Shown: piece by piece, positions 24,085 to 32,237 of the stretch
How positions within the stretch are numbered: the first letter of the stretch is position 1
How the letters are laid out: every line of letters starts with the position of its first letter
NCBI GenBank assembly: GCA_050258735.1
Contig: JBLMZJ010000121.1
Coordinates: 1 to 46,594 of the forward strand
Length of the DNA: 46,594 nt
Origin: Syntrophomonas_A sp050258735
GTDB lineage: Bacteria > Bacillota > Syntrophomonadia > Syntrophomonadales > Syntrophomonadaceae
Reading direction: 5' to 3'
Made by a program: the position numbers and the translations under genes
Notes under the pieces: model-generated
Database searches by the model: none
The model's input: the letters and a program-made list of their open reading frames with translations, nothing else
Told to the model about the DNA's origin: nothing

Positions 24085-25179
24085 TCAAAAATTATATGGC
24101 TGGGGGTTGTTTAGTTTTTTCACATTCCCAAATAATTGTATAACATCAACATTGGACCTATACCAATCTGGTGTTCGTAAACTAGAATCATAAACCCCCG
24201 CATGATTTGCACAGGTATTTAAATTGTACTGTATATCCTGCCAATACCATTTTCGGAGGGTTGAACCTTTTTCTTCTATTTTGCTTCCCGAGTCCTGATA
24301 AAAGATGTATTTGATTCTAACACTAACTAATCCCCCCGTATATTCACAAATCGTATCCTTGGACACGAGAAAATAGGCTTTTATTTTAAGTTTGTTCGCT
24401 ATTGCATCGGAGATATATGTTTCAATATTACACTTAGTCAATTCACTTTCTCCCAAAACGCTATAACAATTACGTTTGTATTCTTGAATATATGCAGCAT
24501 TTTTAAGCATTGTATAATCAACTGACGAGAGATCGTTTAACTTATAAACAATCTTCAAATAGGAATCAATTGGTGCAAATCTATTTCCCAAATCGCCAAA
24601 TTTACCATGGAATGTTTCTATATTACCAGTACTGCCTTGTATATATGTATTAGGATAACTCTGAAGCCTGTTAATATCCTCCGGAGTCAGCGACTTTTGA
24701 ATCTTTTCTTCATTCGGAAGTAAGCCTTTTGATATGGTTGGTTGACCCGTTTGTACAGAAGGGATATATATTACTTCCGCACCTAATGCTTCACCTACAA
24801 ACCGAAGCGGCACCATTGTTCGCCCTCCGATTATTGCAGCTGGAGTGTCAAGAACAACTTCGTTACCGTTTACCATGGCTTTAGTTGACCCAATCGTAAG
24901 TTCAACCTTCTTGTTTCCGCAGATTGTGACCTTGTTGCTTGTCGAATTCCACTCCACCGTTGCACCTAATGCCTCTGAAATAACCCTGAATGGAACCATT
25001 GTATGCCCGTCAAATATGGTGGGGGGCTGGTCAAAATTGACCTGGGTTCCATTCACCTTAACCGTAAGTTGTGATCCATCATTGATTACCTGTACTGTTT
25101 GTGCCGCGTTAATTGGTATGGCAAGGCCTATTATTATCAGGATCACAAGAAGGCCTACTTTACTAAACTTCCATTTCAT
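24085..25179 (-). CDS. Secreted protein with copper-amine-oxidase-N (stalk) domain
   Basis: A 364-residue exported protein: signal peptide (KVGLLVILIIIGLAIPINAAQ), then a copper-amine-oxidase-N domain in two halves (VKVNGTQVNFDQPPTIFDGHTMVPFRVISEALGA and MVNGNEVVLDTPAAIIGGRTMVPLRFVGEALGAEV). These domains are common surface stalks in Clostridia and do not imply amine oxidase activity. The ~210-residue C-terminal part is unassigned; it has several Cys and Tyr residues and AT-richer codon use than neighbours. The ATG follows GGGGGATAACA. The frame ends 5 bases after the end of the structured RNA on the opposite strand. Confidence 0.85.
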   Translation of the reverse strand: MKWKFSKVGLLVILIIIGLAIPINAAQTVQVINDGSQLTVKVNGTQVNFDQPPTIFDGHTMVPFRVISEALGATVEWNSTSNKVTICGNKKVELTIGSTKAMVNGNEVVLDTPAAIIGGRTMVPLRFVGEALGAEVIYIPSVQTGQPTISKGLLPNEEKIQKSLTPEDINRLQSYPNTYIQGSTGNIETFHGKFGDLGNRFAPIDSYLKIVYKLNDLSSVDYTMLKNAAYIQEYKRNCYSVLGESELTKCNIETYISDAIANKLKIKAYFLVSKDTICEYTGGLVSVRIKYIFYQDSGSKIEEKGSTLRKWYWQDIQYNLNTCANHAGVYDSSLRTPDWYRSNVDVIQLFGNVKKLNNPQPYNF

Positions 25180-25355
25180 TTGTTATCCCCCAAACTAAAA
25201 AGAATCTTTGTATTTCTTCATCCATCAAAGATACATTCTACCTAATTAACCATACTCCTGCAGGTAATTATTATATAGTAAACTCGCTTTCGAACTGATT
25301 GCTCAATAAGCCTATTGCACATCTTAAACACACTACGCACTAGCAGCCCATTCAG

Positions 25356-25393
25356 AAAACGCAACAACCACCGGTTAAATCGGCGGTTGTTGC
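25356..25393 (-). terminator. Intrinsic terminator of the DUF1232 gene
   Basis: GCAACAACC(A)CCG pairs with CGG(C)GGTTGTTGC (25361-25393), followed on the minus strand by GTTTTC, ~30 bases beyond the stop at 25425. The rest of the 25180-25424 gap holds nothing else that I recognise. Confidence 0.75.
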
Positions 25394-25424
25394 GGTCTAA
25401 GGTGAAAACCATTTATGCAATCGG

Positions 25425-25790
25425 TCAAGTTCGAACCAGATATACTATTAAGGAAATCAGCAGTAACCAGATCAGGATCACCATCGCTATCCCCGCCCAA
25501 CTGCTGGGGCGTTCGGAGATAGACCGGGCCCGGACCCGTGATTCCTGCATGACTTCGGCAGGGATCATCCGGATGGCCAGCCAGAGGCCGGCGGGAATCA
25601 GGATGAGATCATCGAGGTAGCCCAACACCGGGATAAAATCGGGGATAAGGTCGATCGGACTCAGGGCATAAGCCACTATTAAGGCGGCGAATCCCTTGGC
25701 ATACCAGGGCGTGCGCGGATCACGGCAGGCCAGGTACAAGGCATAGATCTCCGCCTTAAGCCGCCCGGCCCATTGTTTCACCTTCCCCAT
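25425..25790 (-). CDS. DUF1232 (YkvA-like) membrane protein
   Basis: A 121-residue protein with the DUF1232 signature ALIVAYALSPIDLIPDFIPVLGYLDDLILIP, and a single C-terminal membrane helix (AGIAMVILIWLLLISLIVYLV). The family is widespread and of unknown role. The N-terminal ~30 residues are basic and amphipathic. It is monocistronic with a terminator after it; the nearest gene upstream on the same strand (arsC) ends 60 bases away. Confidence 0.88.
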   Translation of the reverse strand: MGKVKQWAGRLKAEIYALYLACRDPRTPWYAKGFAALIVAYALSPIDLIPDFIPVLGYLDDLILIPAGLWLAIRMIPAEVMQESRVRARSISERPSSWAGIAMVILIWLLLISLIVYLVRT

Positions 25791-25850
25791 CAGGTATCAA
25801 CCCTCCCGCATAATACTCCGCTCTGTTATACCATTCTTCCCGTCCTGGAT

Positions 25851-26309
25851 CTAAAAGTTGTGTTCCAGCCAATTCCTTATTTCATCACGGACGGCCCGGA
25901 ATGAAGCCAGTATCTCTTCCTCGGTGCCTTCTGTTGCCGCTGAACTGAAACTGTGATGCATGACCTCTTTCCCCGGAAAATAGGGGCAGGTCTCCCGGGC
26001 TTTATCGCAGACGGTAACCACCCGGTCAAATATGACATCCTTGAACCCATCTATGCTCTTGGCGTAATGGCCGGACATGTCCACCCCCAGCTCCCCCATT
26101 ACCCGGATAGCATAGGAGCTTACCTCACCGGGGACGACCCCCGCACTGAATACTTCATAGCGATCTCCGGCCAGCATCCTGAGCAGTGCCTCCGCCAATT
26201 GTGACCGTCCGGAATTGCCGTTACATATAAAAAGAACCTTTGCCTTATCAATCATGGCTGCGATCCGCTCCCCTTTGCTGACAGCCCTGTCAGCCTCACT
26301 ATGGTTCAT
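25851..26309 (-). CDS. arsC: Arsenate reductase, thioredoxin-coupled LMW-phosphatase type
   Basis: A 152-residue ArsC/Wzb-fold protein. The P-loop is LFICNGNSGRSQLAEALLR (CX5R). VVTVCDKARETCPYFPG supplies the two further cysteines of the thioredoxin-type arsenate reductase cycle (Cys-X6-Cys). It would reduce arsenate to arsenite. No arsB/acr3 exporter or arsR is adjacent, so a general oxidised-anion or phosphatase role is possible. The frame begins directly after the msrAB stop (TAAATG), with an alternative start at 26255 after AAGGGGAG. Co-transcription with msrAB is likely. Confidence 0.85.
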   Translation of the reverse strand: MNHSEADRAVSKGERIAAMIDKAKVLFICNGNSGRSQLAEALLRMLAGDRYEVFSAGVVPGEVSSYAIRVMGELGVDMSGHYAKSIDGFKDVIFDRVVTVCDKARETCPYFPGKEVMHHSFSSAATEGTEEEILASFRAVRDEIRNWLEHNF

Positions 26310-27326
26310 TTATGGTTTTTCAAACACCTTGAGATACTTACCGAAACCGGCCTTTTCCATCTCTTCCCGGGGAATGAACCGCAGAGCGGCTGAGTTTATG
26401 CAGTAACGCAAACCCCCAGGCTGCGGCCCGTCGGTAAAAACGTGACCCAAATGCGAATCGGCCTCCCGGCTGCGCACCTCAATGCGGTACATGCCGTGGC
26501 TGAGATCACGCTTGACTTCCAAATTCCCGGCATTCAAAGGCTGGGTGAAACTAGGCCAGCCGCAGCCAGATTCAAACTTATCCAGTGAACTGAACAGCGG
26601 CTCACCGGATACTATGTCCACATAAATGCCCTCCCGCTCATTATTCCAGTATTCATTGCGAAAAGGCGGCTCGGTGGCATTGTTCTGGGTAACATCATAC
26701 TGCAGCTTGGTGAGCCGCTGGGCCAGTTCCGCCTGATCTTTATATATCGATTTTTTTACCGGCCGGTCCAGCGGCAGGGCTTCACCAAACTCATACCAGG
26801 TATTGTCGATAAAGGCCTGACGACCCGAGCCGCTCCGATAGATCCGGTACTGGGCCGGGTTCTTGATATGGTATCCCTGATGATAGTCTTCGGCCGGATA
26901 AAAATGTCCTGCCGGTATGATCTCGGTCATTATCCGGCTGGAAAACAACCCGCTGTGTTCCAAAACGTTGCGGGAAAGATCCGCAGCCTGACGCTGTTCA
27001 TCACTATGATAAAAAACAGCGGTCCGGTAGGAAGACCCGCGGTCGGCAAACTGCCCACCCGCATCAGTGGGATCGACTTGCCGCCAAAAGGTCTCCAGAA
27101 GTTTCTCATAGGAGACCCTGTCCGGGTCAAAGGTTATCTGTACTGCCTCATAATGTCCGGTAATGCCAGAGCAGACCTCGGAATAAGTGGGATTAACCCG
27201 ATGTCCCCCGGTGTATCCGGATATCACTTTTATCACACCATCCAGAGCTTCAAAGGGAGCGACCATGCACCAAAAGCACCCGCCGGCAAAAGTAGCCAGT
27301 TCAAATTGGTCCTGCTTCTCTATCAT
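26310..27326 (-). CDS. msrAB: Bifunctional methionine sulfoxide reductase MsrA-MsrB
   Basis: A 338-residue fusion that repairs both sulfoxide stereoisomers. The MsrA part (residues ~9-165) has the catalytic GGCFWCMVAPFEALDGV and the YTGGHRVNPTYSEVCSG and GHYEAVQITFDP blocks. The MsrB part (~205-335) has NEYWNNEREGIYVDI, FESGCGWPSFTQP, SHLGHVFTDGP and RYCINSAALRFIP. The two zinc-binding CxxC pairs of MsrB are replaced, so it is the zinc-free form usual in MsrAB fusions. There is no signal peptide, so it is cytoplasmic. It is upstream of and abutting arsC; both use thioredoxin. Confidence 0.94.
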   Translation of the reverse strand: MIEKQDQFELATFAGGCFWCMVAPFEALDGVIKVISGYTGGHRVNPTYSEVCSGITGHYEAVQITFDPDRVSYEKLLETFWRQVDPTDAGGQFADRGSSYRTAVFYHSDEQRQAADLSRNVLEHSGLFSSRIMTEIIPAGHFYPAEDYHQGYHIKNPAQYRIYRSGSGRQAFIDNTWYEFGEALPLDRPVKKSIYKDQAELAQRLTKLQYDVTQNNATEPPFRNEYWNNEREGIYVDIVSGEPLFSSLDKFESGCGWPSFTQPLNAGNLEVKRDLSHGMYRIEVRSREADSHLGHVFTDGPQPGGLRYCINSAALRFIPREEMEKAGFGKYLKVFEKP

Positions 27327-27448
27327 CTTCGACCTCCGATCTGCTCCGGGGATTTATTCCCCGATCCCTCTTATTATGCCCCGGTGATGCTTGAAATCCG
27401 CAATATTCTGTTATAATAAGGTATCTCATATTGGAAAGGAGAAATCAA

Positions 27449-27946
27449 GTGAGTCAAAACCCGATAGTAACTATAACCATGGATAACGATGCCGTAATCA
27501 GGATCGAGTTGGATCCGCAGGCGGCTCCGCAGACCGTAGATAACTTCGTTAAGCTGGTGGAACAGGGCTTTTATGATGGTCTGATCTTTCACCGGGTCAT
27601 CCCCGGGTTTATGGTCCAGGGCGGTTGCCCGCAGGGGACCGGAGTAGGCGGACCCGGGCACAGCATCAAGGGTGAGTTTGCATCAAATGGTTTCAATAAC
27701 CCCTTAAAGCATGGTCGTGGAGTCATCTCCATGGCCCGTACCGCCAACCCCAACTCCGCTGGCTCCCAGTTTTTCATTATGGTGGCCGCTGCCCCGCATC
27801 TGGACGGCGATTATGCCGCCTTCGGCAAGGTGACCGAAGGTATGGAAGAAGTGGACCGCATCGTTTCGCAGCCTCGAAATCACATGGACAAACCCAATGC
27901 TCCGCAAACCATGAAAAAGGTAACGGTCGAGGTGCCGGCAGAGTAA
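27449..27946 (+). CDS. Cyclophilin-type peptidyl-prolyl isomerase
   Basis: A 165-residue cytoplasmic cyclophilin. It has LDPQAAPQTVDNFVKLVEQGFYDGLIFHRVIPGFMVQGG (FHR.IPGFM.QGG core), GRGVISMARTANPNSAGSQFFIMVAAAPHLDG and YAAFGKVTEGMEEVD. The start is GTG at 27449 with AAAGGAG 7 nt upstream; the upstream TTG at 27431 overlaps that site. It is monocistronic, ending in a hairpin shared with the convergent acyltransferase gene. Confidence 0.94.
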   Translation: MSQNPIVTITMDNDAVIRIELDPQAAPQTVDNFVKLVEQGFYDGLIFHRVIPGFMVQGGCPQGTGVGGPGHSIKGEFASNGFNNPLKHGRGVISMARTANPNSAGSQFFIMVAAAPHLDGDYAAFGKVTEGMEEVDRIVSQPRNHMDKPNAPQTMKKVTVEVPAE

Positions 27947-27975
27947 CGATCTGCCTACTTTTTTGATAAGCTGCA

Positions 27976-28005
27976 ATGGGCGGTCCTTCGGAACCGCCCA
28001 TTTTA
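27976..28005. terminator. Bidirectional terminator between cyclophilin and PlsC-like genes
   Basis: TGGGCGGT and ACCGCCCA pair around a CCTTCGGA loop (27977-28000), with TTTTAG after on the plus strand and a short A-run before. It separates two convergent genes. Confidence 0.75.
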
Positions 28006-28023
28006 GTTTCTGAAACAATAGAT

Positions 28024-28653
28024 CTAGTGGGGAAGAAAATCCGGGTTGAACCCCTCAGGATTGCGGGGATGGACATCCCGGTAGAATTCCTGTACCGGAG
28101 TCATATCCGCGATATAATCACCAGTGGGGTAGAAAGTTGCACCGATGCAGGCGATTTTCTTCTGATAGTCGAGCGAGGTCAGTACCAGCGGTACCCCGGC
28201 CTTGAGCGCCGCAAAGTAGAATCCGGTCTTCCAGCTAGCGGCAGCCTTACGTGTCCCCTCCGGGCAGAAAATAATGCGCATTTCCCGACTTTTGGCCAGG
28301 ATATCAGCCACATAATCGACGAAGTTCTGCGACTTTGACCGCTCCACCGGCACCCCTCCCAGAGCCCTTAAAACGGGGCCTATCGGGAAAAAGAACCAGT
28401 CGGACTTTATAAGTATCTTTACTGGGATACCCCGGACGATAAAGGTGGTCACACCCAAAAGCCAATCGATATTGCTGGTATGGGGGGCATAAACTATTAT
28501 ACAATTCTCCACATCGGAGGGAATATCACCGGTATTGACCCAGCCGGCCCCGAAAAAACACGTACTGACAAATTTCCTTATTACCTGAGATGCATTGTCC
28601 CTCACTCTGACCGGAGAGTAGTCTTCTAACCAGGATCTGGCTGCTTCGATCAT
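28024..28653 (-). CDS. PlsC-like glycerolphosphate acyltransferase
   Basis: A 209-residue acyltransferase-fold protein. The HX4D block is APHTSNIDWLLG; the second block is IKSDWFFFPIGPVLRALGGVPVERS; FCPEGTRKAAASWKTGFYFAALKAGVPLVLTSLDY covers blocks III and IV. It lacks an N-terminal membrane helix and belongs to the subgroup of short, soluble PlsC-like proteins whose acceptor is often unknown. The start at 28653 has GGAGG 7 nt upstream. The product differs from the PlsC at 15251-15976 and is unlikely to be redundant. Confidence 0.87.
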   Translation of the reverse strand: MIEAARSWLEDYSPVRVRDNASQVIRKFVSTCFFGAGWVNTGDIPSDVENCIIVYAPHTSNIDWLLGVTTFIVRGIPVKILIKSDWFFFPIGPVLRALGGVPVERSKSQNFVDYVADILAKSREMRIIFCPEGTRKAAASWKTGFYFAALKAGVPLVLTSLDYQKKIACIGATFYPTGDYIADMTPVQEFYRDVHPRNPEGFNPDFLPH

Positions 28654-28693
28654 GATCACACCTCCCTGACAGCTATAATATACACCATTTTTT

Positions 28694-29404
28694 CTAACCA
28701 GGCACTACTTCGTTACCATCAGCCGGCTCACTCCCGGCCTCCGGCAGGTTTTGTTTCTGTGGAACGGTCGTGGGGGCCCTTACCACCATACAGCCCGCTA
28801 TGATATCATGTAAGGCCTGGTTGTTGGGGGTCCAGAAAATGAAAAGACAGTCAATAAGAAAGACCAGAAAATATAACATCATGTACAAGGATGGTTTCCC
28901 TATGTTTAATAAGCCGCCGATTATACCAAACATGACAGCAACCAATATAGGCCCTAGTATTTTGGCAGTGTTCCGGGCCAAAGCCCTGGAGTAAGATACA
29001 TCTGTACCGTCTGCCCGAATCACCCGGAGCTTCATGGTCAGTTTGCCCGGAGTTGCCTGTTTCTCCGATCCCTCGAATCCTGCGGAATAGACCAGCATGA
29101 GTGCGAGCGTCGCCCAATTATACACGCCAGACCCACCAAACAAAAAAACCTTGCTTATGATCCCTACGATAAAACCATCAATAAAATAGGCAGCCCACCG
29201 ATGCCAGAAACCTCCCTGCCGCAGCTCGATGTCCTGGTAATCCCCGGTTTTGAAGGTTATGGTATGTACCGGGAAGCGGTTGATGCCATCCCCTGCCGCC
29301 CCCATCAATTTGGCAATGCCGAATAGTAGAAGCGGTATCCCTACAACAAAACCTGTTATCCAGAGTATTGCTTCAATGCCATCTGACATATTCCCCTTCA
29401 CCAC
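28694..29404 (-). CDS. RDD family membrane protein
   Basis: A 236-residue protein with an N-terminal membrane helix and the RDD domain: GFWHRWAAYFIDGFIVGIISKVFLF (R..A...D motif), then QATPGKLTMKLRVIRADGTDVSYSRALARN and QALHDIIAGCMVVR. The C-terminal ~25 residues are polar and Pro/Glu-rich. RDD proteins may act in ion exchange or transport, mostly unproven. The start is ambiguous: GTG at 29404 or ATG at 29389 directly after AAGGGG. It follows the pgeF gene by 20 bases on the same strand. Confidence 0.85.
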   Translation of the reverse strand: MVKGNMSDGIEAILWITGFVVGIPLLLFGIAKLMGAAGDGINRFPVHTITFKTGDYQDIELRQGGFWHRWAAYFIDGFIVGIISKVFLFGGSGVYNWATLALMLVYSAGFEGSEKQATPGKLTMKLRVIRADGTDVSYSRALARNTAKILGPILVAVMFGIIGGLLNIGKPSLYMMLYFLVFLIDCLFIFWTPNNQALHDIIAGCMVVRAPTTVPQKQNLPEAGSEPADGNEVVPG

Positions 29405-29424
29405 CCCGACAGTTATTTAAGTAA

Positions 29425-30258
29425 TTATTCCAGCCCGATCACCGCTGCCATCCGTCCGGTTACTCCCCCTTCTTGCCGGTAGGAGAAGAACAGATCGGTG
29501 CGGCAGGAGGTACACAGGTCACAGCTTAATAGGTTATTCTCGCTGATGCCGGAACGGTACAGGGTCTGGCGGATGGTCTCCGGCAGATCCCAGCGGTACC
29601 CATTATCGTTGCTATATATGATATCAGGTATTGAGGAAAACTCTTGACGAACCTTATCGAACAATTCGTCCCCTATCTCGAAACAACACCGCTGGATCCC
29701 CGGTCCGATCAGTACCTGTATATCTTCCGGCCGGCTGCTGAAATGCTGCTCCATCTCTTCAACCGTCCGGGCGGCGATGCGGCACATGACTCCCTTCCAC
29801 CCGCTGTGAGCCAGGCCGACCGCCCTCTGCACCGGGTCAAAGAAAAATATAGGAAAACAGTCGGCATAGAAGGTAGCCAGCAGCAGCCCGGGGGTATTGC
29901 ATATCATGGCATCATGGCCCGGGAGGGCCGAGCCATATACCTCACTACCCAGCCCGGCCATATCTCGGTCGATCAACGCGACCTTACAGCCATGCACCTG
30001 CTGGCAACAGACCATATCACCCAGTGAGGAACCGAATGCTCCGGCCAAAGCCCGCCGGTTAAACAGCACACGTTCAGCCTGATCTCCCACATGCAGACCC
30101 AAGTTAAGGGACTGGTAGGGGGGCTGGCTGCAGCCGCCCTGCCGTGAGGTAAATCCGGCCTTTACCCCTTGCCGAGACCATTTGGGCACCGTTATATACT
30201 GTATATCACCGCTGTTTGCCCACTCCCAGGCTAGCGCGTTGTCACTGATGTTTGCCAT
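29425..30258 (-). CDS. pgeF: Polyphenol oxidase/purine nucleoside phosphorylase-fold protein (PgeF/YfiH)
   Basis: A 277-residue YfiH-family protein. Metal and active-site motifs are CQQVHG, FYADCFPIFF, GLAHSGWKGVM and the C-terminal LSCDLCTSC...FFSYRQEGGVTGRMAAVI. YfiH proteins were named laccases, later shown to act as purine nucleoside phosphorylases or to edit peptidoglycan precursors (PgeF). The start at 30258 has AGGAG 8 nt upstream. The gene lies after the MBL hydrolase by 27 bases and before the RDD gene by 20 bases, so the three may form an operon. Confidence 0.9.
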   Translation of the reverse strand: MANISDNALAWEWANSGDIQYITVPKWSRQGVKAGFTSRQGGCSQPPYQSLNLGLHVGDQAERVLFNRRALAGAFGSSLGDMVCCQQVHGCKVALIDRDMAGLGSEVYGSALPGHDAMICNTPGLLLATFYADCFPIFFFDPVQRAVGLAHSGWKGVMCRIAARTVEEMEQHFSSRPEDIQVLIGPGIQRCCFEIGDELFDKVRQEFSSIPDIIYSNDNGYRWDLPETIRQTLYRSGISENNLLSCDLCTSCRTDLFFSYRQEGGVTGRMAAVIGLE

Positions 30259-30285
30259 CTGCTTCGCTCCTGTGATCATATCCTT

Positions 30286-31038
30286 TTAAATAACGATTTT
30301 TTCTCCGTCCTCTGGTACATAGACACTGTCCTCCAGTGACTCAGCTTTCAGGTACTCCCGAAGTTCCTGCCGGGAGAGACCGCAGTGGTTCCAGGCCTCC
30401 ATATGAACTGCTGCTACCCGGGCCCGGGGAACCAGACGGCAAATGCGGACTATATCTTCTTTGCTCATGGTAATAGGGTCACCGGTACTGAAACGTGCCT
30501 CGCCGGCAAAGCAGACAACCAGATCCGGTTGGTACTCTTCCAGGGCTTTCTCTACCGCAGTACACCAGATAGTATCACCGGTTATGTAGATACGGGGCTC
30601 ACCCTCGGCCTCTATGATAAACCCGGAGACCGGGCCCATGCTTTTGCCGATTTCCCCGGTACCATGCTGGCCGCCGGTCCGGTGGATGGTAATACCCTGC
30701 CACGCCATGCTGTTTTCCACCGGCAGAAGCTCGCTGAACCCGGCAGCTCTTAGTTTATCCACATCATTAGGCTGGCACAGGATGGGGATGGTCCCAGGTA
30801 AAGACTCCATGGCCACGGCATCAAAATGGTCGCGATGGGTATGGGTGAGCAGCACCGCCGAGGGGTCCAGCAATGAAGACATCTCGACCGGCAGTGCGGT
30901 CAACGGATTATCAGCAGTATTTTTCACTCCCAGAATAGCTGAAAGGGTACCCGGTGGGCTGAACATAGGATCTAACAGCAGCTGCCGGTCTTTTATCCTG
31001 ATCACCATGGTGGCATGACGGATCAGTTGGATCTCCAC
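30286..31038 (-). CDS. Metallo-beta-lactamase-fold hydrolase (UlaG-like)
   Basis: A 250-residue MBL hydrolase. Zinc ligands are in LLTHTHRDHFDAVAM, TGGQHGTGEIG, IYITGDTIWCTAVE and VAAVHMEAWNHCG. It resembles L-ascorbate-6-phosphate lactonase-like (UlaG) or YtkL-type enzymes; the substrate is unknown. The start is GTG at 31038 after AAGGAGT. It follows the cupin gene by 33 bases, as part of a chain of same-strand genes reaching from 33410 to 28694. Confidence 0.87.
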   Translation of the reverse strand: MEIQLIRHATMVIRIKDRQLLLDPMFSPPGTLSAILGVKNTADNPLTALPVEMSSLLDPSAVLLTHTHRDHFDAVAMESLPGTIPILCQPNDVDKLRAAGFSELLPVENSMAWQGITIHRTGGQHGTGEIGKSMGPVSGFIIEAEGEPRIYITGDTIWCTAVEKALEEYQPDLVVCFAGEARFSTGDPITMSKEDIVRICRLVPRARVAAVHMEAWNHCGLSRQELREYLKAESLEDSVYVPEDGEKIVI

Positions 31039-31071
31039 AATAATACTCCTTCCTGATTGCCTTGATTGGTG

Positions 31072-31395
31072 TTAAGGCAAGTAATCATAACGGACCGGCG
31101 AGAATACCTCTACCGCCACTGAGTTCTCCAGCGCTTTAGCCTTATGGCTGACTCCCCCTGGTATAGCCCAACTGCTGCCCGGGCTTACATCATAGTCCTC
31201 GCCGCCAATAGTAAGGATCAAGTGCCCGGATACCAGGTAACCAGTCTGTTCCTGGGGATGGTCGTGCAGGGGCAGATCCGCACCCTCGGCCAGGGTAAAC
31301 TCAGTCATCAAAGTGTTTTCTCCATATACCAGGGTCTTTCGCCTGATACCCGGGCAGACATCTATATAGCCGCCGGGGTCCTGTCTGTTGAACAT
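31072..31395 (-). CDS. Small cupin-domain protein
   Basis: A 107-residue single cupin. The two metal motifs are LPLHDHPQEQTGYLVSG (G..x5HxHx3,4Ex6G form, slightly degenerate) and PGSSWAIPGGVSHKAKA. It probably binds one metal ion and a small ligand; the function is unknown. The start at 31395 follows GGAGAGGA. It is 22 bases after the methyltransferase stop on the same strand. Confidence 0.84.
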   Translation of the reverse strand: MFNRQDPGGYIDVCPGIRRKTLVYGENTLMTEFTLAEGADLPLHDHPQEQTGYLVSGHLILTIGGEDYDVSPGSSWAIPGGVSHKAKALENSVAVEVFSPVRYDYLP

Positions 31396-31417
31396 TCCTC
31401 TCCACTTTCCTTTCCTA

Positions 31418-32191
31418 TTACCTGCAGGCCTTAACCACAAAACCGCTGTTGGTGGTTTCGAATAAGCCTACAGGATGATATCCTTCCGAGTCATAGCTAT
31501 CGGTGACCATAATGTTTCTAAACCCGGTTTGGCTGAGCATCTCCGCCATCTCCCGCTTGTCCCAGAAACGTCGAAAGGTCACGATCTCTTCCCGGCCATC
31601 AGCACTCTCATAGACCTGGATCCTCTTTTCGATCCTCCCCTGCAAAGTCCTGCAGTCCTTGAGAATAACGGTTTGCTCCCCAACGCTGATCTGCCGCTCG
31701 GTCCACTGACCTTGCTGGTCGGGATGCAGCAGCGCAGAGGGACAGAACAGATCTATTACCACCACGGCTCCATTGCACATTGACTGGTAAAGATTGCCCA
31801 GGAAATTGCATGCATCCTCTTTGTCCAATATGTAATTGAAGGTATAAAAGCTGACCCAAACTGGCCCGTAAACATCCTCCATGGGCGCATGGACCAGATC
31901 GTGACTGAGCAGCCTCAACCTGCCTTGTTCTATGTAATCACTCAACTTCTCCTGCGCCCGGGCCAGCATGTCGCCGGAAATATCGACACCCGTGATCTGG
32001 TGTCCCCGTTCAAGGGCCGGTCTGAGCAGGCGCCCGGTGCCGCAGCCGATCTCCAGCAGCCGGGCCCGTGGATATAGCAGACTCAGATATATATCGAAGT
32101 CTCCCTGGAAGTCTCCGACATAGGCATCATAATAGCTGGCAAAGCTGCGATAAACTCCGGCCGGCCCCACTACTTGCTCCGGCAAATTCAA
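31418..32191 (-). CDS. SAM-dependent methyltransferase
   Basis: A ~257-residue class I methyltransferase. Motif I is RARLLEIGCGTGRLLRPALERGHQITGVDIS, followed by RLLSHDL and WVSFYTFNYIL. The N-terminal ASYYDAYVGD motif is shared with Methyltransf_11/25 proteins. The start is TTG, either 32191 (GAGGTGA directly upstream, short spacing) or TTG at 32185 (better spacing). The substrate is not evident. It is upstream of the cupin gene and 46 bases downstream of the DUF362 gene. Confidence 0.86.
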   Translation of the reverse strand: MNLPEQVVGPAGVYRSFASYYDAYVGDFQGDFDIYLSLLYPRARLLEIGCGTGRLLRPALERGHQITGVDISGDMLARAQEKLSDYIEQGRLRLLSHDLVHAPMEDVYGPVWVSFYTFNYILDKEDACNFLGNLYQSMCNGAVVVIDLFCPSALLHPDQQGQWTERQISVGEQTVILKDCRTLQGRIEKRIQVYESADGREEIVTFRRFWDKREMAEMLSQTGFRNIMVTDSYDSEGYHPVGLFETTNSGFVVKACR

Positions 32192-32237
32192 TCACCTCTA
32201 TCCGGTAATTATCCACGATCCAGGTAGCCTTAGCATC